NCBI GenBank assembly: GCA_021604525.1
Contig: BQJD01000001.1
Span: forward strand, 1-64,000
DNA: 64,000 nt
DNA from: a marine bacterium B5-7
GTDB taxonomy: Bacteria > Pseudomonadota > Gammaproteobacteria > Arenicellales > CAJQKF01
Reading direction: 5' to 3'
The position numbers and the translations under genes are program-made. The notes under the pieces were generated by a model. It was not told the origin of the DNA, made no database searches, and saw nothing but the letters and a program-made list of their open reading frames with translations. This document shows positions 17,464 through 26,997 of this stretch, in pieces (within the stretch, counting starts at the first letter, position 1; every line of letters begins with the position of its first letter).

Positions 17464-19056
17464 TCAATTCATTCGATTCATTGCCTGATCATCCTGAACT
17501 ACGTCCATTACGCGACAGTCATCACACATCTTGAGTCGTCGGCGAGCACGCTCTGTAGCGAACATGGGGTGATCCTTGAGCTTGCCGAGTATCAGGTCAA
17601 TGGCTGAACGCGTTGCAAATGGTTTGCCGCATTCAACGCAGGTAAACGGTGTCTCCTCGTGCAACGTGACTCCACGACGGCGCATATCGATATCCAGATT
17701 CAATCGCGGGTCAAGACTGATGGCGTTTTCAGGACAAGCGGTTTCACAGATTCCGCACTGCACGCAATTCATCTCGTGGAATATCAGGCGAGGGCTGTCG
17801 CCGCCAGCAACCAGCGCCTGCGCCGGACAGACCGATGTACAACCCATGCACAAAGTACACTTTGCGGAGTCAACCAGTACCTGCCCGAACGGCGCACCGG
17901 ATGGTAGTGACAGTGTAATTTCTGTTGTGTCGAGATGCGCTGCGAGTGTATCGATAGCCGCAAACAGCATGTTGCGTTTGTCATTCATGGGGGCGTGACT
18001 GACATTTCGTGCATTCTCCGGCAACGCTGGTATCGGCGGAAGTGCCGTGTCGCCTGAGACCATTACCAGCGAGTCGTTGCCATAACCCAGGAATGCCAGA
18101 ATGCGCTGTGCAATGTCTACTTGTTCATTAATTACCGGCACAACCACATCAAGCACGCTATCACCTTGCAATAATGCGACCTGACGCGCACCAAAGGCCA
18201 GTGTGGACAGCCAGACTTCTATTCCGACGCTGCCCAGTTCCTCCAATTCAACCATCAGTACATTGTCAGGCAGTAGATTGAATGTATTAGCATCAGCTTC
18301 CGCCACAAACGCAACCACAGGGTTGGAACCGCCGGCCTCAAGATACGCTCGCAGCATTTGGCGAATGCGTTCCAGTGAGTCGGACAATTGTGGATAGGCG
18401 TAACGAATTGCGCCGCTTGGGCATACCGTGGCACACATACCGCCGCCCTGACATCGATAGGGATCTACCTCGATAGATTCAATCAGACCGGTAATCGCCT
18501 CGGCCGGGCAGGCTTCGATACAGCGGTTGCAACCAGCCTGACCGGAGCGGCCATGGGCGCAAATGGCTGCGTCATAGTCGAAGTAGCGGGGTTTTTCGAA
18601 AGTGCCGACCAGCTCACCGAGTTCTTCAACCGATGTTTCGAGCGTATCCGGGTCAGTACCGTTCCATAGATAACCTGGCGGCTTTAATGGGGTGGTCAAT
18701 TGCGGGTTGTCACCCAGATCGAGAATAAGATCCGCAGTGAGTATTTGCGTATCCACGTCGCCTTCTTCGCCGATATGGATGACGAACTGGCCAAGGTGTC
18801 CCGTTATCGAGATCGGGCGTCCGGCACATACCACGGATACATCATCTTCTGCATCATCATCCAGACGCAGTATTCGTGCTGACAGCGGCGCTGGCAACAT
18901 AAACGCTGCTCCATCGGCCAGGTCACCCGATCCTATGACGAGTACACGCCCTCGTGAGCGATACTCCATGATCGATGTTGTCGTCGATTGGTGGTTTTTA
19001 ATCGCAGCATAGGCCGCCTCGCGTGCTGCGGAATTAGCCGAATTGGCGTCGTTCAA
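17464..19056 (-). CDS. Polyferredoxin-type 4Fe-4S protein of the FDH locus
   Basis: A 530-residue protein with four [4Fe-4S] motifs: CNRCIEACPAEAI and CATVCPSGAI around residues 180-215, and CTLCMGCTSVCP and CVQCGICETACP around 400-445, followed near the C-terminus by CVEC...CDDC, which looks like a zinc site. The middle part has no clusters and resembles the VhuB/HdrA-like adaptor region seen in this family. It overlaps the DUF3306 gene by four bases and is regularly found with DUF3305, DUF3306 and TorD-like genes next to FDH. It is probably a cytoplasmic electron or maturation protein for the enzyme; the precise role is not established. Confidence 0.85.
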   Translation of the reverse strand: MNDANSANSAAREAAYAAIKNHQSTTTSIMEYRSRGRVLVIGSGDLADGAAFMLPAPLSARILRLDDDAEDDVSVVCAGRPISITGHLGQFVIHIGEEGDVDTQILTADLILDLGDNPQLTTPLKPPGYLWNGTDPDTLETSVEELGELVGTFEKPRYFDYDAAICAHGRSGQAGCNRCIEACPAEAITGLIESIEVDPYRCQGGGMCATVCPSGAIRYAYPQLSDSLERIRQMLRAYLEAGGSNPVVAFVAEADANTFNLLPDNVLMVELEELGSVGIEVWLSTLAFGARQVALLQGDSVLDVVVPVINEQVDIAQRILAFLGYGNDSLVMVSGDTALPPIPALPENARNVSHAPMNDKRNMLFAAIDTLAAHLDTTEITLSLPSGAPFGQVLVDSAKCTLCMGCTSVCPAQALVAGGDSPRLIFHEMNCVQCGICETACPENAISLDPRLNLDIDMRRRGVTLHEETPFTCVECGKPFATRSAIDLILGKLKDHPMFATERARRRLKMCDDCRVMDVVQDDQAMNRMN

Positions 19057-19727
19057 ATGTGCTTCTCCGTTGAATCATCGATTCCGGTTGGTTCCTGTGA
19101 TTCCATGGTATTTGAATTCATGGAATCATCAACCTCCACGCCAGGTTCTTGTTCATGTGCGTGTTCAGATTCTGTATCGGCATCAGATTTCTGATTGTCA
19201 GGAGGTGGATCGTCATTGACTGTTTCCGAGGTTGTCTCTATATCGGCTGACGGTACCGATGCCATATCGTTTTCCTGCGCTTCCTCTTCCAGATTGCTTA
19301 ATCGTTTGGCTTCCATCTCCATTCGATGACGCATGTCCGCAGTGATTACGTTGCCGAGTTTTTCAAACTTGGTATAGTCATCATCATAGTCGTTCAAGCC
19401 ATCCCGGATATTGAATACCTCGGAATGAAACAACTTTCGAAGCGCCTTGCGACGAAGTATCTTGCTAACGCCGGGAGAAAAAAAATCTGCAACTACTGAA
19501 TCACCCGTAATCGTTTCCACATCGGGCATATCATCGTCTGTAAGTACTTGTGGTTTGGGTACATCATCGGGTGATGTCTCGTCGGCTGGTGGTTGTGCCT
19601 CGGCAGGGATTGCTTCTTCATTTGTTGCATCGTGTGATTGCTGATTGGCCAGTTTGTTTTTTGACCAACGGCCGAGAAAGCTTTTCCCTTCATCATCGTT
19701 GTCCTGATTAGTCGGTCGATTATTCAT
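19053..19727 (-). CDS. DUF3306 protein
   Basis: A 224-residue acidic, low-complexity protein. The family core is the segment around 72-125 (ADFFSPGVSKILRRKALRKLFHSEVFNIRDGLNDYDDDYTKF), which matches DUF3306; both ends are rich in Asp, Glu, Ser and Pro and should be disordered. The start overlaps the DUF3305 gene by four bases and the end overlaps the polyferredoxin gene by four bases, so the three are translationally coupled. DUF3306 is known only from its steady association with formate dehydrogenase loci. Confidence 0.87.
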   Translation of the reverse strand: MNNRPTNQDNDDEGKSFLGRWSKNKLANQQSHDATNEEAIPAEAQPPADETSPDDVPKPQVLTDDDMPDVETITGDSVVADFFSPGVSKILRRKALRKLFHSEVFNIRDGLNDYDDDYTKFEKLGNVITADMRHRMEMEAKRLSNLEEEAQENDMASVPSADIETTSETVNDDPPPDNQKSDADTESEHAHEQEPGVEVDDSMNSNTMESQEPTGIDDSTEKHI

Positions 19728-20233
19728 TGCGTGCCATCAAAACCACGCTGTTCACGCGATGATTTGAGTTTGCGTTTTCGTTTTTCTTCCGGTTCGTAGT
19801 ACATGATCACATAGCGTTCCAGCCATTGATGCAATTCGGCAGGCAGAGCAACATGGAAAACTATTGCGTCACCCTCACCATAAGCGTTAGCTTCATCGAA
19901 ATTCAATGTCACCATTAAAGGCTTGGGAATTTCCTCGTTACTTGCGATGACATAACAACCCGGTGCCGGAGATGTCAGGTTATGGTAATAACTTGCCGCT
20001 TCGTCGCGATGCAGGCGTATGGAAAAACTACCATAGCGTAGTTGGAGATACGTACCTTGATCAACGGCCACTTCGGGATAATCGCGATCCGGACCTTTGC
20101 CTACGGTAACTCCCACCGCTTGCCATACTTCTGTTGCCCAACGTGTCACCCCTGGTCGTCGTTCCATTAACACGCTAACCGGAAATGAATCCGGCAAAGG
20201 CATGGGGTCCTGTATTGTGGTTTCTTCTGTCAC
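19724..20233 (-). CDS. DUF3305 protein
   Basis: A 169-residue cytoplasmic protein of the DUF3305 family, recognised by the opening SFPVSVLMERRPGVTRWATEVWQAVGV and the segment YVIASNEEIPKPLMVTLNFDEA. It is the first gene of the upstream FDH group, coupled to DUF3306 by an ATGA overlap. The C-terminal end is very basic (KRKRKLKSSREQRG). Its function is not known, but its presence with DUF3306, polyferredoxin and TorD marks a maturation set for periplasmic FDH. Confidence 0.87.
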   Translation of the reverse strand: MTEETTIQDPMPLPDSFPVSVLMERRPGVTRWATEVWQAVGVTVGKGPDRDYPEVAVDQGTYLQLRYGSFSIRLHRDEAASYYHNLTSPAPGCYVIASNEEIPKPLMVTLNFDEANAYGEGDAIVFHVALPAELHQWLERYVIMYYEPEEKRKRKLKSSREQRGFDGTQ

Positions 20234-20590
20234 CTAAGTTCCAATGTGCAGTTATGAATACTGGTGCTTGGCCAGCTTCTACTCAATGCGAACGACTGAC
20301 GTCGCCAACCGGCAATACCCGTATGCCAACGTCTGATCTGTATGCATGAAGGTATGCCATTGTTTTGAAGTCCGCAACAGGTTGCCTGGAATCAGTTGGC
20401 ATCGTCTTGTATATCCCTTATCACCTGGAACAGACAGGGGAAACAGGGTAGTTTATCGATGCATCGGTGACGAAGGCTTGCAGTTATTTAATACCACGCT
20501 TCATTGCTGTTACCATGTTGTATCCAGAATTCAATAAATCGTCAAATACGGCGAGAAATATAGGGATTATCTAGATATATCGCCAGTTTA
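20234..20590. other. Intergenic region between FDH locus and hipBA
   Basis: Divergent spacer of about 440 bases including the hipBA control region at its right end. The left 350 bases should hold the DUF3305 promoter on the minus strand; I found no strong promoter and no believable gene in it. Base composition drops towards A+T from 20540 onward. Confidence 0.4.
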
Positions 20591-20646
20591 GACGAAATAA
20601 AATAAAAATATTGTGATACATTATTTCGTCATATAAGGCGAAATAA
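20591..20646. promoter_or_regulatory. hipBA operator set 1 (three copies of one half-site)
   Basis: The half-site GACGAAATAA occurs at 20591-20600, in reverse as TTATTTCGTC at 20621-20630, and again as GGCGAAATAA at 20637-20646 with one change. Two overlapping inverted repeats result: one with a 20-base spacer and one with a 6-base spacer. This spacing and position upstream of an HTH antitoxin gene are typical for autoregulation by HipB-type repressors. Confidence 0.6.
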
Positions 20647-20647
20647 T

Positions 20648-20676
20648 TTGCTTATATGTCAATTATTCGTCATAAT
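20648..20676 (+). promoter_or_regulatory. hipBA promoter, probably giving a leaderless mRNA
   Basis: TTGCTT (20648-20653), a 17-base spacer and CATAAT (20671-20676). The predicted transcription start, about 7 bases later, falls on or within two bases of the ATG at 20685, and there is no ribosome-binding site before that ATG. Both facts point to a leaderless transcript. Confidence 0.5.
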
Positions 20677-20680
20677 TGAC
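20658..20680. promoter_or_regulatory. hipBA operator 2 overlapping the -10 region
   Basis: Perfect 9-base inverted repeat GTCAATTAT-TCGTC-ATAATTGAC. It covers the -10 box and the spacer of the predicted hipBA promoter, so a bound repressor would exclude RNA polymerase. Its core carries a TCGTC shared with operator set 1. Confidence 0.6.
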
Positions 20681-20684
20681 GATT

Positions 20685-21038
20685 ATGAAATTCAAAGAAC
20701 TACTCAATGATGATTCGATGCTGGCTGAAATCGGTGTCCGGGTGGCCAGGCGACGAATCGATCTGGGATTGACCCAGGCGGTGTTGTCAGAGCAGGCGGG
20801 TATCGGCAAACGAACGCTGGAGCGTCTTGAAGCCGGTGAATCCATACAACTTGCAAATTTCCTGCAGGTGCTGCGCGTGCTGCGACTTGTCGAAGGACTG
20901 GATGCGCTATTACCAGAGCCGGGGCCTCGTCCGATGGAGTTGCTCAGACAACAGGGCAAGCAACGTAAACGGGCATCAACGCGACAGAGCGAGTTAAGAG
21001 AACAGGATCAGCCCTGGACGTGGGGCGATGAGTCGTGA
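20685..21038 (+). CDS. hipB: HipB-like antitoxin, HTH transcriptional regulator
   Basis: A 117-residue protein (three more residues if the TTG at 20676 is used) with a helix-turn-helix of the XRE/Cro type at about residues 12-65 (RRIDLGLTQAVLSEQAGIGKRTLERLEAGES). It precedes a HipA-type kinase gene with a 4-base overlap (GTGA), the usual order of antitoxin before toxin. HipB binds HipA and represses the operon through upstream operators; matching inverted repeats lie directly before the gene. The ATG at 20685 is preferred because the TTG lies inside the operator and -10 box. Confidence 0.88.
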   Translation: MKFKELLNDDSMLAEIGVRVARRRIDLGLTQAVLSEQAGIGKRTLERLEAGESIQLANFLQVLRVLRLVEGLDALLPEPGPRPMELLRQQGKQRKRASTRQSELREQDQPWTWGDES

Positions 21039-22336
21039 ACACTGTTGCAGCAGTCAACTTATGGGGTCGCACTATAGGCGCCGTTGCCCTTGGGGATGGC
21101 GAGCAGGTTGCCGAATTTGAATTCGATCAGGCGTTTACCGACAGCGGTATTAACATCGCACCGCTGATGATGCCATTGTCAGATGAGATCTACCATTTCC
21201 CATCATTGCCGGATCAGACTTTTCACGGTCTGCCAGGTCTGTTGGCCGATTCGCTCCCCGATCGTTTTGGCAATGCGCTGATCGATGCCTGGTTGGTACA
21301 ACAGGGACGCAGTGCCGGCGCCTTCAATGCGGTGGAACGCCTGTGCTATATCGGTGACCGTGGCATGGGTGCGCTTGAATACGAACCGGCTGTCAGTTTT
21401 GGCTCACAGCGGTCGACAAAAATTGAAGTCGATAGACTCGTTGAATTGGCATCGAAGATTCTGACTCATCGAGGCAGCCTTGCTACGTCTCTTAATGAGA
21501 GTGACAAAGCGATGCGCGATATTCTTAAAGTCGGTACATCAGCCGGCGGGGCGCGTGCGAAGGCCGTGATTGCATGGAATCCGTCAACCAACGAGGTACG
21601 TTCGGGTCAAGTGGCCGCTGGCGAAGGGTTCGAATACTGGTTGCTTAAATTCGATGGCGTGCAAGGCAACAAGGATAAGGAGCTGGACGACCCGCAAGGA
21701 TATGGTGCTATTGAGTATGCCTATTCAAAGATGGCCATGGATGCGGGGATCACGATGAACTCCTGTCGGTTGTTTGAGGAGAACGGACGCCGCCACTTTA
21801 TGACTCAACGATTTGATCGACTTCCGGGTGGTGGCAAATTACATATGTTGTCATTGTGCGGAATAGCGCATTATGACTTTAATCAGGCAGGTGCTTATGG
21901 GTATGAACAAGCACTGGCAGTGATTCGCAAGCTGGACTTGCCGATGCGGGATGTGGAGCAAATGTATCGACGTATGGTGTTCAATATTTTTGCTCGTAAT
22001 CAGGACGATCACGTCAAAAACATCGCTTTTCTGATGGATCGTACAGGAAGGTGGTCGCTATCGCCGGCATTCGATGTGACCTACAGCTATAACCCCGCGG
22101 GGTCCTGGACCTCGAAGCATCAGATGACCTTGAATGGCAAACGTGATCGATTCACACTTGATGACTTCAAGTCCTGTGCAAAAGGCGCATCCATGAAACG
22201 AGGTCGTGCGGAAAGCATTATCAATGAAGTCCGCGAAGCGGTGTTGCGGTGGGCAGACTATGCTGATAAAGCCGGCGTTATCGTGTCACAACGCGACCAG
22301 ATCCAGCAGAACCTGAGAACGCAAGCGCTTAAATAA
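21035..22336 (+). CDS. hipA: HipA-family serine/threonine kinase toxin
   Basis: A 433-residue HipA family protein. In E. coli HipA phosphorylates glutamyl-tRNA synthetase and causes growth arrest. The glycine-rich loop GTSAGGARAKA is at 167-177, the catalytic loop RNQDDHVKN at 321-329 (catalytic Asp 324 or 325), and the metal-binding Asp is D347 in SPAFD. The gene starts with GTG inside the hipB stop region, so translation is coupled. Length (433) is close to E. coli HipA (440). The gene looks intact, with no frameshift. Confidence 0.93.
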   Translation: MNTVAAVNLWGRTIGAVALGDGEQVAEFEFDQAFTDSGINIAPLMMPLSDEIYHFPSLPDQTFHGLPGLLADSLPDRFGNALIDAWLVQQGRSAGAFNAVERLCYIGDRGMGALEYEPAVSFGSQRSTKIEVDRLVELASKILTHRGSLATSLNESDKAMRDILKVGTSAGGARAKAVIAWNPSTNEVRSGQVAAGEGFEYWLLKFDGVQGNKDKELDDPQGYGAIEYAYSKMAMDAGITMNSCRLFEENGRRHFMTQRFDRLPGGGKLHMLSLCGIAHYDFNQAGAYGYEQALAVIRKLDLPMRDVEQMYRRMVFNIFARNQDDHVKNIAFLMDRTGRWSLSPAFDVTYSYNPAGSWTSKHQMTLNGKRDRFTLDDFKSCAKGASMKRGRAESIINEVREAVLRWADYADKAGVIVSQRDQIQQNLRTQALK

Positions 22337-22370
22337 ACAGGAATATTCAAGACAGGCTAATAACACTCGT

Positions 22371-23459
22371 TTAATCCTGTAGATTGGAAGCAAGAGTTTC
22401 CAAACATCTTCGCGTGTCGTCGGCCAGTTTGCGTGTCAGATCAAAAGCGCTGGTTTCATGACAGAGACTTGCGGCCTGCCCGGACCATAATGATGAAAAG
22501 TCAGCCTTGCTCAGTGCTTCCGCCTGTACCTTTAGTGCAGCCAGGGCGCTACCGGCAGTTGGAAATGCGGGTGCTTTATCCGACAGTGGACCGACTTCCC
22601 GCATTACTCGATTAACTATGCTGCGTGCGGGTTTGCCGGAGAATACATTGGTGAGCATGGTTTGATCATCCCGCGCACTGTGTAGTGCTGCCCGGTGAAG
22701 ATCCGATATCAGGGACTGTGGGGTAAACAGGTATGCAGTACCGACTTGAACGGCACTGGCACCGAGAGCGAACGCGGCAGCTATGCCACGACCATCGGCA
22801 ATTCCCCCAGCCGCGATGACGGGTACGTCAACAGCATCTACCACTTGTGGCACAAGCGCCAGAGTACCCGGCTGGGCATTGATATCCTTCGTTATAAACA
22901 TGCCTCGATGACCACCGGCTTCATAACCCTGGGCGATGATGGCATCGCATCCATGTTGTTCAAGCCAGTGTGCCTCGTCAACGGTGGTTGCTGAACTCAA
23001 TATCAGGCAGCCGGCCTTCTTAACTCGCTGAACGAGTGCAGATTGTGGAAGTCCGAAATGGAAACTGACCACTTCCGGTTTGTATTCTTCGACAATCTCA
23101 CACATCTCGCTGTTAAACGGCGATCGTCGGACCGAAGGCGTAGCGACTGATGCATCGAGACCATATTCGTCATAGTAAATTGCTAACCGTTGTTTCCATG
23201 CGGCGTCCTGATCAGGATTTGATTCGGGATCGGCATGGCAGAAAAAATTCACATTTAAAGGACCACTGACATGCTGCCGGATAACCTGAATTTCAGAGCG
23301 TACCTCTTTCGCATTCAGCACTGCGCAGGGGAGGGAACCGAGACCGCCCGCCTTGCAAACTTGAATCGCCATGGCCGATCCGTTGGCACCGGCCATGGGC
23401 GCCTGAATGACAGGCAGATCGACGCCCGCCAGGTCGAGGAATTTACGATCAGGCCACAT
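22371..23459 (-). CDS. Nitronate monooxygenase-like FMN protein
   Basis: A 362-residue TIM-barrel flavoprotein of the nitronate monooxygenase (2-nitropropane dioxygenase) family. Signatures are VIQAPMAGANG (16-26), the central GCDAIIAQGYEAGGHRG segment near 170-186, and VPVIAAGGIADGRGIAAAFALGASAVQVGTAYLF (phosphate-binding glycine loop, near 211-240). Such enzymes oxidise nitronates such as propionate 3-nitronate, but most members have not been tested. It is convergent with hipA and separated from the RpiR gene by 124 bases, so it may be expressed on its own. Confidence 0.9.
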   Translation of the reverse strand: MWPDRKFLDLAGVDLPVIQAPMAGANGSAMAIQVCKAGGLGSLPCAVLNAKEVRSEIQVIRQHVSGPLNVNFFCHADPESNPDQDAAWKQRLAIYYDEYGLDASVATPSVRRSPFNSEMCEIVEEYKPEVVSFHFGLPQSALVQRVKKAGCLILSSATTVDEAHWLEQHGCDAIIAQGYEAGGHRGMFITKDINAQPGTLALVPQVVDAVDVPVIAAGGIADGRGIAAAFALGASAVQVGTAYLFTPQSLISDLHRAALHSARDDQTMLTNVFSGKPARSIVNRVMREVGPLSDKAPAFPTAGSALAALKVQAEALSKADFSSLWSGQAASLCHETSAFDLTRKLADDTRRCLETLASNLQD

Positions 23460-23583
23460 GATTGATACCTCAATGAGCCAAGTTTGAGAAAAATCTGGTT
23501 ACGGTCCTGGTGTTCGCTGTGAAGATGTATTGCTCTACGTATTACCACAGGTAAAAAATAATTGGTGGTGGTTCTATCGATAT

Positions 23584-24513
23584 TCAATCACGTCTTCGAT
23601 CTAATCTCGCGGTTTCTCCAAAACGACTGGCGGCGGCGTCGAATTCGTTGAAATGGTCACCCAGTTCCCGCAGGTAACGAAAACGTTCCAGTGCACTGTC
23701 GCCGAGACGGGAAGCCACGGAATGTATGAGCAAGTTGAGTATCACCGATAAGCTGGCGGTTGAATCCCAGAATGTTCCGACATGGGTATTCATCTCCAGC
23801 AGATTATCGGTGTACTCACGAGCCCAGTGGCTGAAGCGATCAGTGATGATGACGAGCGGTATGCCGAGTTCGCGCGCCTTTTGTGTGAGCAGAATTCCCT
23901 TGCGGGAATAGGATGCGGTATCTATGACGACCAGAACGGTATTGTCGGGATTGCTTTCAAGAACATCGGAGTAAACACCGGTGGTACTGTGAGCGTAACG
24001 GACACCGGATCGAACGTATTTCAGTCGACTGGCAAAATCCAGTGCGACGCCTTGAGTTGCCTGGAAGCCGGCGACATAAATATAACCAAGTTTTGAAATC
24101 AGTTCGATTATCCGATCCCAACGTCTGGTTGTAGTCATTTCATAAGCACGTTGAACGGCTTCAAGCTCCAGTGCCATGCTGTCAGTCAGATGACCAATAT
24201 CGCTTGCGCGGTTTGTGAAACGTTCACGCACATCGTCGAGTACTTCGGCATCTCCGGCTTTGGGTTTGAGTCGATTCTTAAGATCTCTCAAGTTGGCATA
24301 ACCGAGATCACGTACGAAGCGGATGATGGTCATCTCGCTGACACCGATGGATCGGGCAAGTTGTGCGCCAGTCTCGAAAGACAAGGTCGCCATGTGTTCG
24401 CGGAAATAGGCCGCAATTGAGCGTGCCGCCGGAGTCATAAAATTCATCCGCGCATCGAGGGCGGCTTCAAGTTCTGTTCTGCCACGTGACCGTTCCGGTA
24501 GTTTCTTTTTCAT
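23584..24513 (-). CDS. RpiR/MurR family transcriptional regulator
   Basis: A 309-residue regulator: an N-terminal HTH_6 domain (about residues 25-90, with GVSEMTIIRFVRDLGYANLRDLK) and a C-terminal SIS phosphosugar-type domain (about 130-260, KLGYIYVAGFQ...IDTASYSRKGILLTQKA). RpiR regulators sense a small, often sugar-like, ligand. It lies four bases downstream of the ABC ATPase gene as the last gene of the dipeptide-type transporter operon, so it probably controls this operon and the divergent aminopeptidase; the candidate operators are at 29544-29697. Here the ligand would be an amino or peptide compound rather than a sugar phosphate, which is inference. Confidence 0.9.
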   Translation of the reverse strand: MKKKLPERSRGRTELEAALDARMNFMTPAARSIAAYFREHMATLSFETGAQLARSIGVSEMTIIRFVRDLGYANLRDLKNRLKPKAGDAEVLDDVRERFTNRASDIGHLTDSMALELEAVQRAYEMTTTRRWDRIIELISKLGYIYVAGFQATQGVALDFASRLKYVRSGVRYAHSTTGVYSDVLESNPDNTVLVVIDTASYSRKGILLTQKARELGIPLVIITDRFSHWAREYTDNLLEMNTHVGTFWDSTASLSVILNLLIHSVASRLGDSALERFRYLRELGDHFNEFDAAASRFGETARLDRRRD

Positions 24514-24517
24514 TATC

Positions 24518-26152
24518 CTAAAGCGCTGCGGCGTTTAACAACGCGCTGTCAAGTTCAGGCGCTGCATCAATAAGTGTTCGTGTGTAGTCGTTTGCGGGCT
24601 GATCGAAGACTTTGTCGGTCAGACCGGTTTCAATGAGTTTCCCGTGACGAAGAACCGCGACCCGATCACAGAATTTCCTCACCACGGCCAGATCATGGCT
24701 GATATAAATAATGGTCAAATCCTGAGAGTCTTTTAATCTGGCAAGCAGCTTAAGTACTTGCGCCTGGATAGTGACATCCAGTGCTGAAGTCACCTCATCA
24801 GCAATTAGCAGGCGCGGCGATAGGGCGAGGGCTCGTGCAATGGCAACTCGCTGGCACTGACCGCCGGATAGTTGTCGAGGCCGTCGATTAGCAAGATTTT
24901 CGGACAACTCCACCATGGCCATCAGTTCGATAGCACGTTCGTTCGCATCTTGTTGTGTGGCAAGACCATGTCGCCAGATGGGTTCAGCAATTGTCTGGCG
25001 GACACTGGCACGCGGATTTAACGAGTCATAGGGATTTTGAAATATCATTTGTACCTGGCGGCGATATTCGACCAGATCCAGGCCTTTTAGATCGCCCACC
25101 AGTTTTCCCTGGAAGACTATGGCGCCCGACGTTGCCTCGATAAGTCGTACCACGGCGCGGGCTATGGTGCTCTTGCCTGATCCACTTTCACCGACAATAC
25201 CAAATGTCTCACCGGAACGGATATTAATGTTGATGTTGTCGAGTGCGTTGACTGCACGTGACCGGCCACCAAGCAGTGTTCCAAGTCCGCCTTTATCGTT
25301 AAACCTCACACTTAATTGTTCAATTTCAAGTAATGCGTGTCCTTCGTGCGATGGTTGATTATATGAATCGAGTCTTCCCGGTTGTGAGCCAATCAGCAAG
25401 CGAGTGTATTCATGTTGCGGGTTCCCAACGACTTGGTTAACACTACCTTGTTCAACAATTTCACCGCCGCGCATGACCACCACGCGATCACAAATCTCCG
25501 CGATAACGCCGAGGTCGTGCGAGACAAAAATCATGCTGAGACCGTGATCGCGATTCAGTGATTTAAGCAGTTCCAGAATACTTGCCTGTACGGTGACATC
25601 AAGTGCAGTAGTTGGTTCGTCAGCCAGCAGCATTCGCGGTTGGCAGGCGAGGGCGGATGCAATCAATACACGCTGTTTCATCCCGCCGGAAAGTTCGTGC
25701 GGATAGGCTGTATAACGTTGTTCAGGGTTCTGTATTTTGACTACATCGAGTAGTTCCAGCGCCTTGATACGGGCGTTCTTTTTATCGAGTCCAAAATGAT
25801 AATGCAGCGGTTCGGCGACATGGTCGCCAATGGTCATGAGTGGATCGAGGTGCGAAGACGGGTTCTGGAAGATCATTGAAATATCGCGACCGCGTGTCAA
25901 TGAGAGCTCATTCGCAGACATCGCGCCAAGATCTTTACCATCGTAAATGATCCGTCCGTTTACTCTGGCGTGACCCGGTAATAGTCCGAGCACTGCCCGG
26001 CAGGATACGGATTTGCCGGATCCACTTTCACCAACGATGCCGAGTATCTCGGAAGGAGCAACAGTGAAACTGACGTTGCGAACTGCTTCGACACGCATTA
26101 AGCCGGATAGAAAATCGACGTTAAGATTTTCAACGGTGAGTAGATCGTTCAT
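24518..26152 (-). CDS. Dipeptide-type ABC transporter ATPase, two fused domains
   Basis: A 544-residue protein with two ABC ATPase domains, equal to DppD and DppF joined. Walker A motifs GESGSGKS are near 39-47 and again near 315-323; signature motifs are LSGGMKQRV and LSGGQCQRV; both have the typical Walker B region ([11 protein letters not shown] and [11 protein letters not shown]). It powers uptake through the two upstream permeases. The start overlaps the DppC-like stop by four bases and the stop lies four bases before rpiR. Note that the second Walker B has Glu-Val where Glu-Pro is usual, a common variant. Confidence 0.94.
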   Translation of the reverse strand: MNDLLTVENLNVDFLSGLMRVEAVRNVSFTVAPSEILGIVGESGSGKSVSCRAVLGLLPGHARVNGRIIYDGKDLGAMSANELSLTRGRDISMIFQNPSSHLDPLMTIGDHVAEPLHYHFGLDKKNARIKALELLDVVKIQNPEQRYTAYPHELSGGMKQRVLIASALACQPRMLLADEPTTALDVTVQASILELLKSLNRDHGLSMIFVSHDLGVIAEICDRVVVMRGGEIVEQGSVNQVVGNPQHEYTRLLIGSQPGRLDSYNQPSHEGHALLEIEQLSVRFNDKGGLGTLLGGRSRAVNALDNININIRSGETFGIVGESGSGKSTIARAVVRLIEATSGAIVFQGKLVGDLKGLDLVEYRRQVQMIFQNPYDSLNPRASVRQTIAEPIWRHGLATQQDANERAIELMAMVELSENLANRRPRQLSGGQCQRVAIARALALSPRLLIADEVTSALDVTIQAQVLKLLARLKDSQDLTIIYISHDLAVVRKFCDRVAVLRHGKLIETGLTDKVFDQPANDYTRTLIDAAPELDSALLNAAAL

Positions 26153-26997
26153 TGAACGATCCTCATTCGTCGTGACATGCCGTCACTCACCAGGATAAGC
26201 CCAAGGCCTAAGGTGACTGCCGCCAGCCCCGGGAAAAAACATATCCACCACGCCTGAATAACATAAGGTTGACCGTCGGAGATCATGACGCCCCATTCTG
26301 CAGTTGGTGGCTGTGCGCCAAGTCCGAGAAAACCAAGGCTGGCACCGGCAAGTATGACTAAAACTGCATCGGTCCACGCATAGATGACGATAGGGCCGAG
26401 TGAATTGGGAAGTATGTGACGCAATAAAATCGCACGATGAGAATAACCGAGGGCGCGTGCCGCATCGATGAATTCAGCGCGCTTCAGTACAAGTACTTCA
26501 GCACGTATTAAACGGGCATAGGCGACCCATGCAACCAGTGCCAGGGCAATGAAATAGTTGGACAGCCCAGGCCCGAGTACACCGACGATGGCGATGACCA
26601 GGATGAAAAAAGGAAATGCTACCGTGACGTCCACAAGGCGCATCATGAAGGTATCGATAAATCCGCCGAAATACCCGGACACAAGACCGATTGTTACGCC
26701 GATAACCAGTGGGGCGAGTACACCGATAAATCCCATCCAGATATCGATCCGTGCACCGAAAATGACGCGTGATAAAACGTCACGGCCGAGATGATCGGTA
26801 CCGAAGGGGTGCGCCAGTGATGGTCCCTTCAGTATGTCCATCAGGCTGATGGTATTTGGATCGTATGGTGCGATCCACTGCGCGCCGAGAGCCATGGCCA
26901 ACCAGGTGACAATGATTGCACTACCGATAATAATCTCTAGCTTGCCGGCTGAAGGAACGGTGGATCGTTGCGGGGTGAACGTCGCGACGTCCGTCAT
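26149..26997 (-). CDS. Dipeptide-type ABC transporter permease (DppC-like)
   Basis: A 282-residue membrane permease with about six helices. The EAA loop reads EFIDAARALGYSHRAILLRHILPN, the contact site for the ATPase, and GTDHLGRDVLSRVIFGAR (58-75) is the DppC signature. It overlaps the DppB-like gene and the ATPase gene by four bases each, which shows tight co-translation. Substrate cannot be read from the permease; the adjacent DmpA-like aminopeptidase suggests a short peptide or amide. Confidence 0.93.
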   Translation of the reverse strand: MTDVATFTPQRSTVPSAGKLEIIIGSAIIVTWLAMALGAQWIAPYDPNTISLMDILKGPSLAHPFGTDHLGRDVLSRVIFGARIDIWMGFIGVLAPLVIGVTIGLVSGYFGGFIDTFMMRLVDVTVAFPFFILVIAIVGVLGPGLSNYFIALALVAWVAYARLIRAEVLVLKRAEFIDAARALGYSHRAILLRHILPNSLGPIVIYAWTDAVLVILAGASLGFLGLGAQPPTAEWGVMISDGQPYVIQAWWICFFPGLAAVTLGLGLILVSDGMSRRMRIVQ

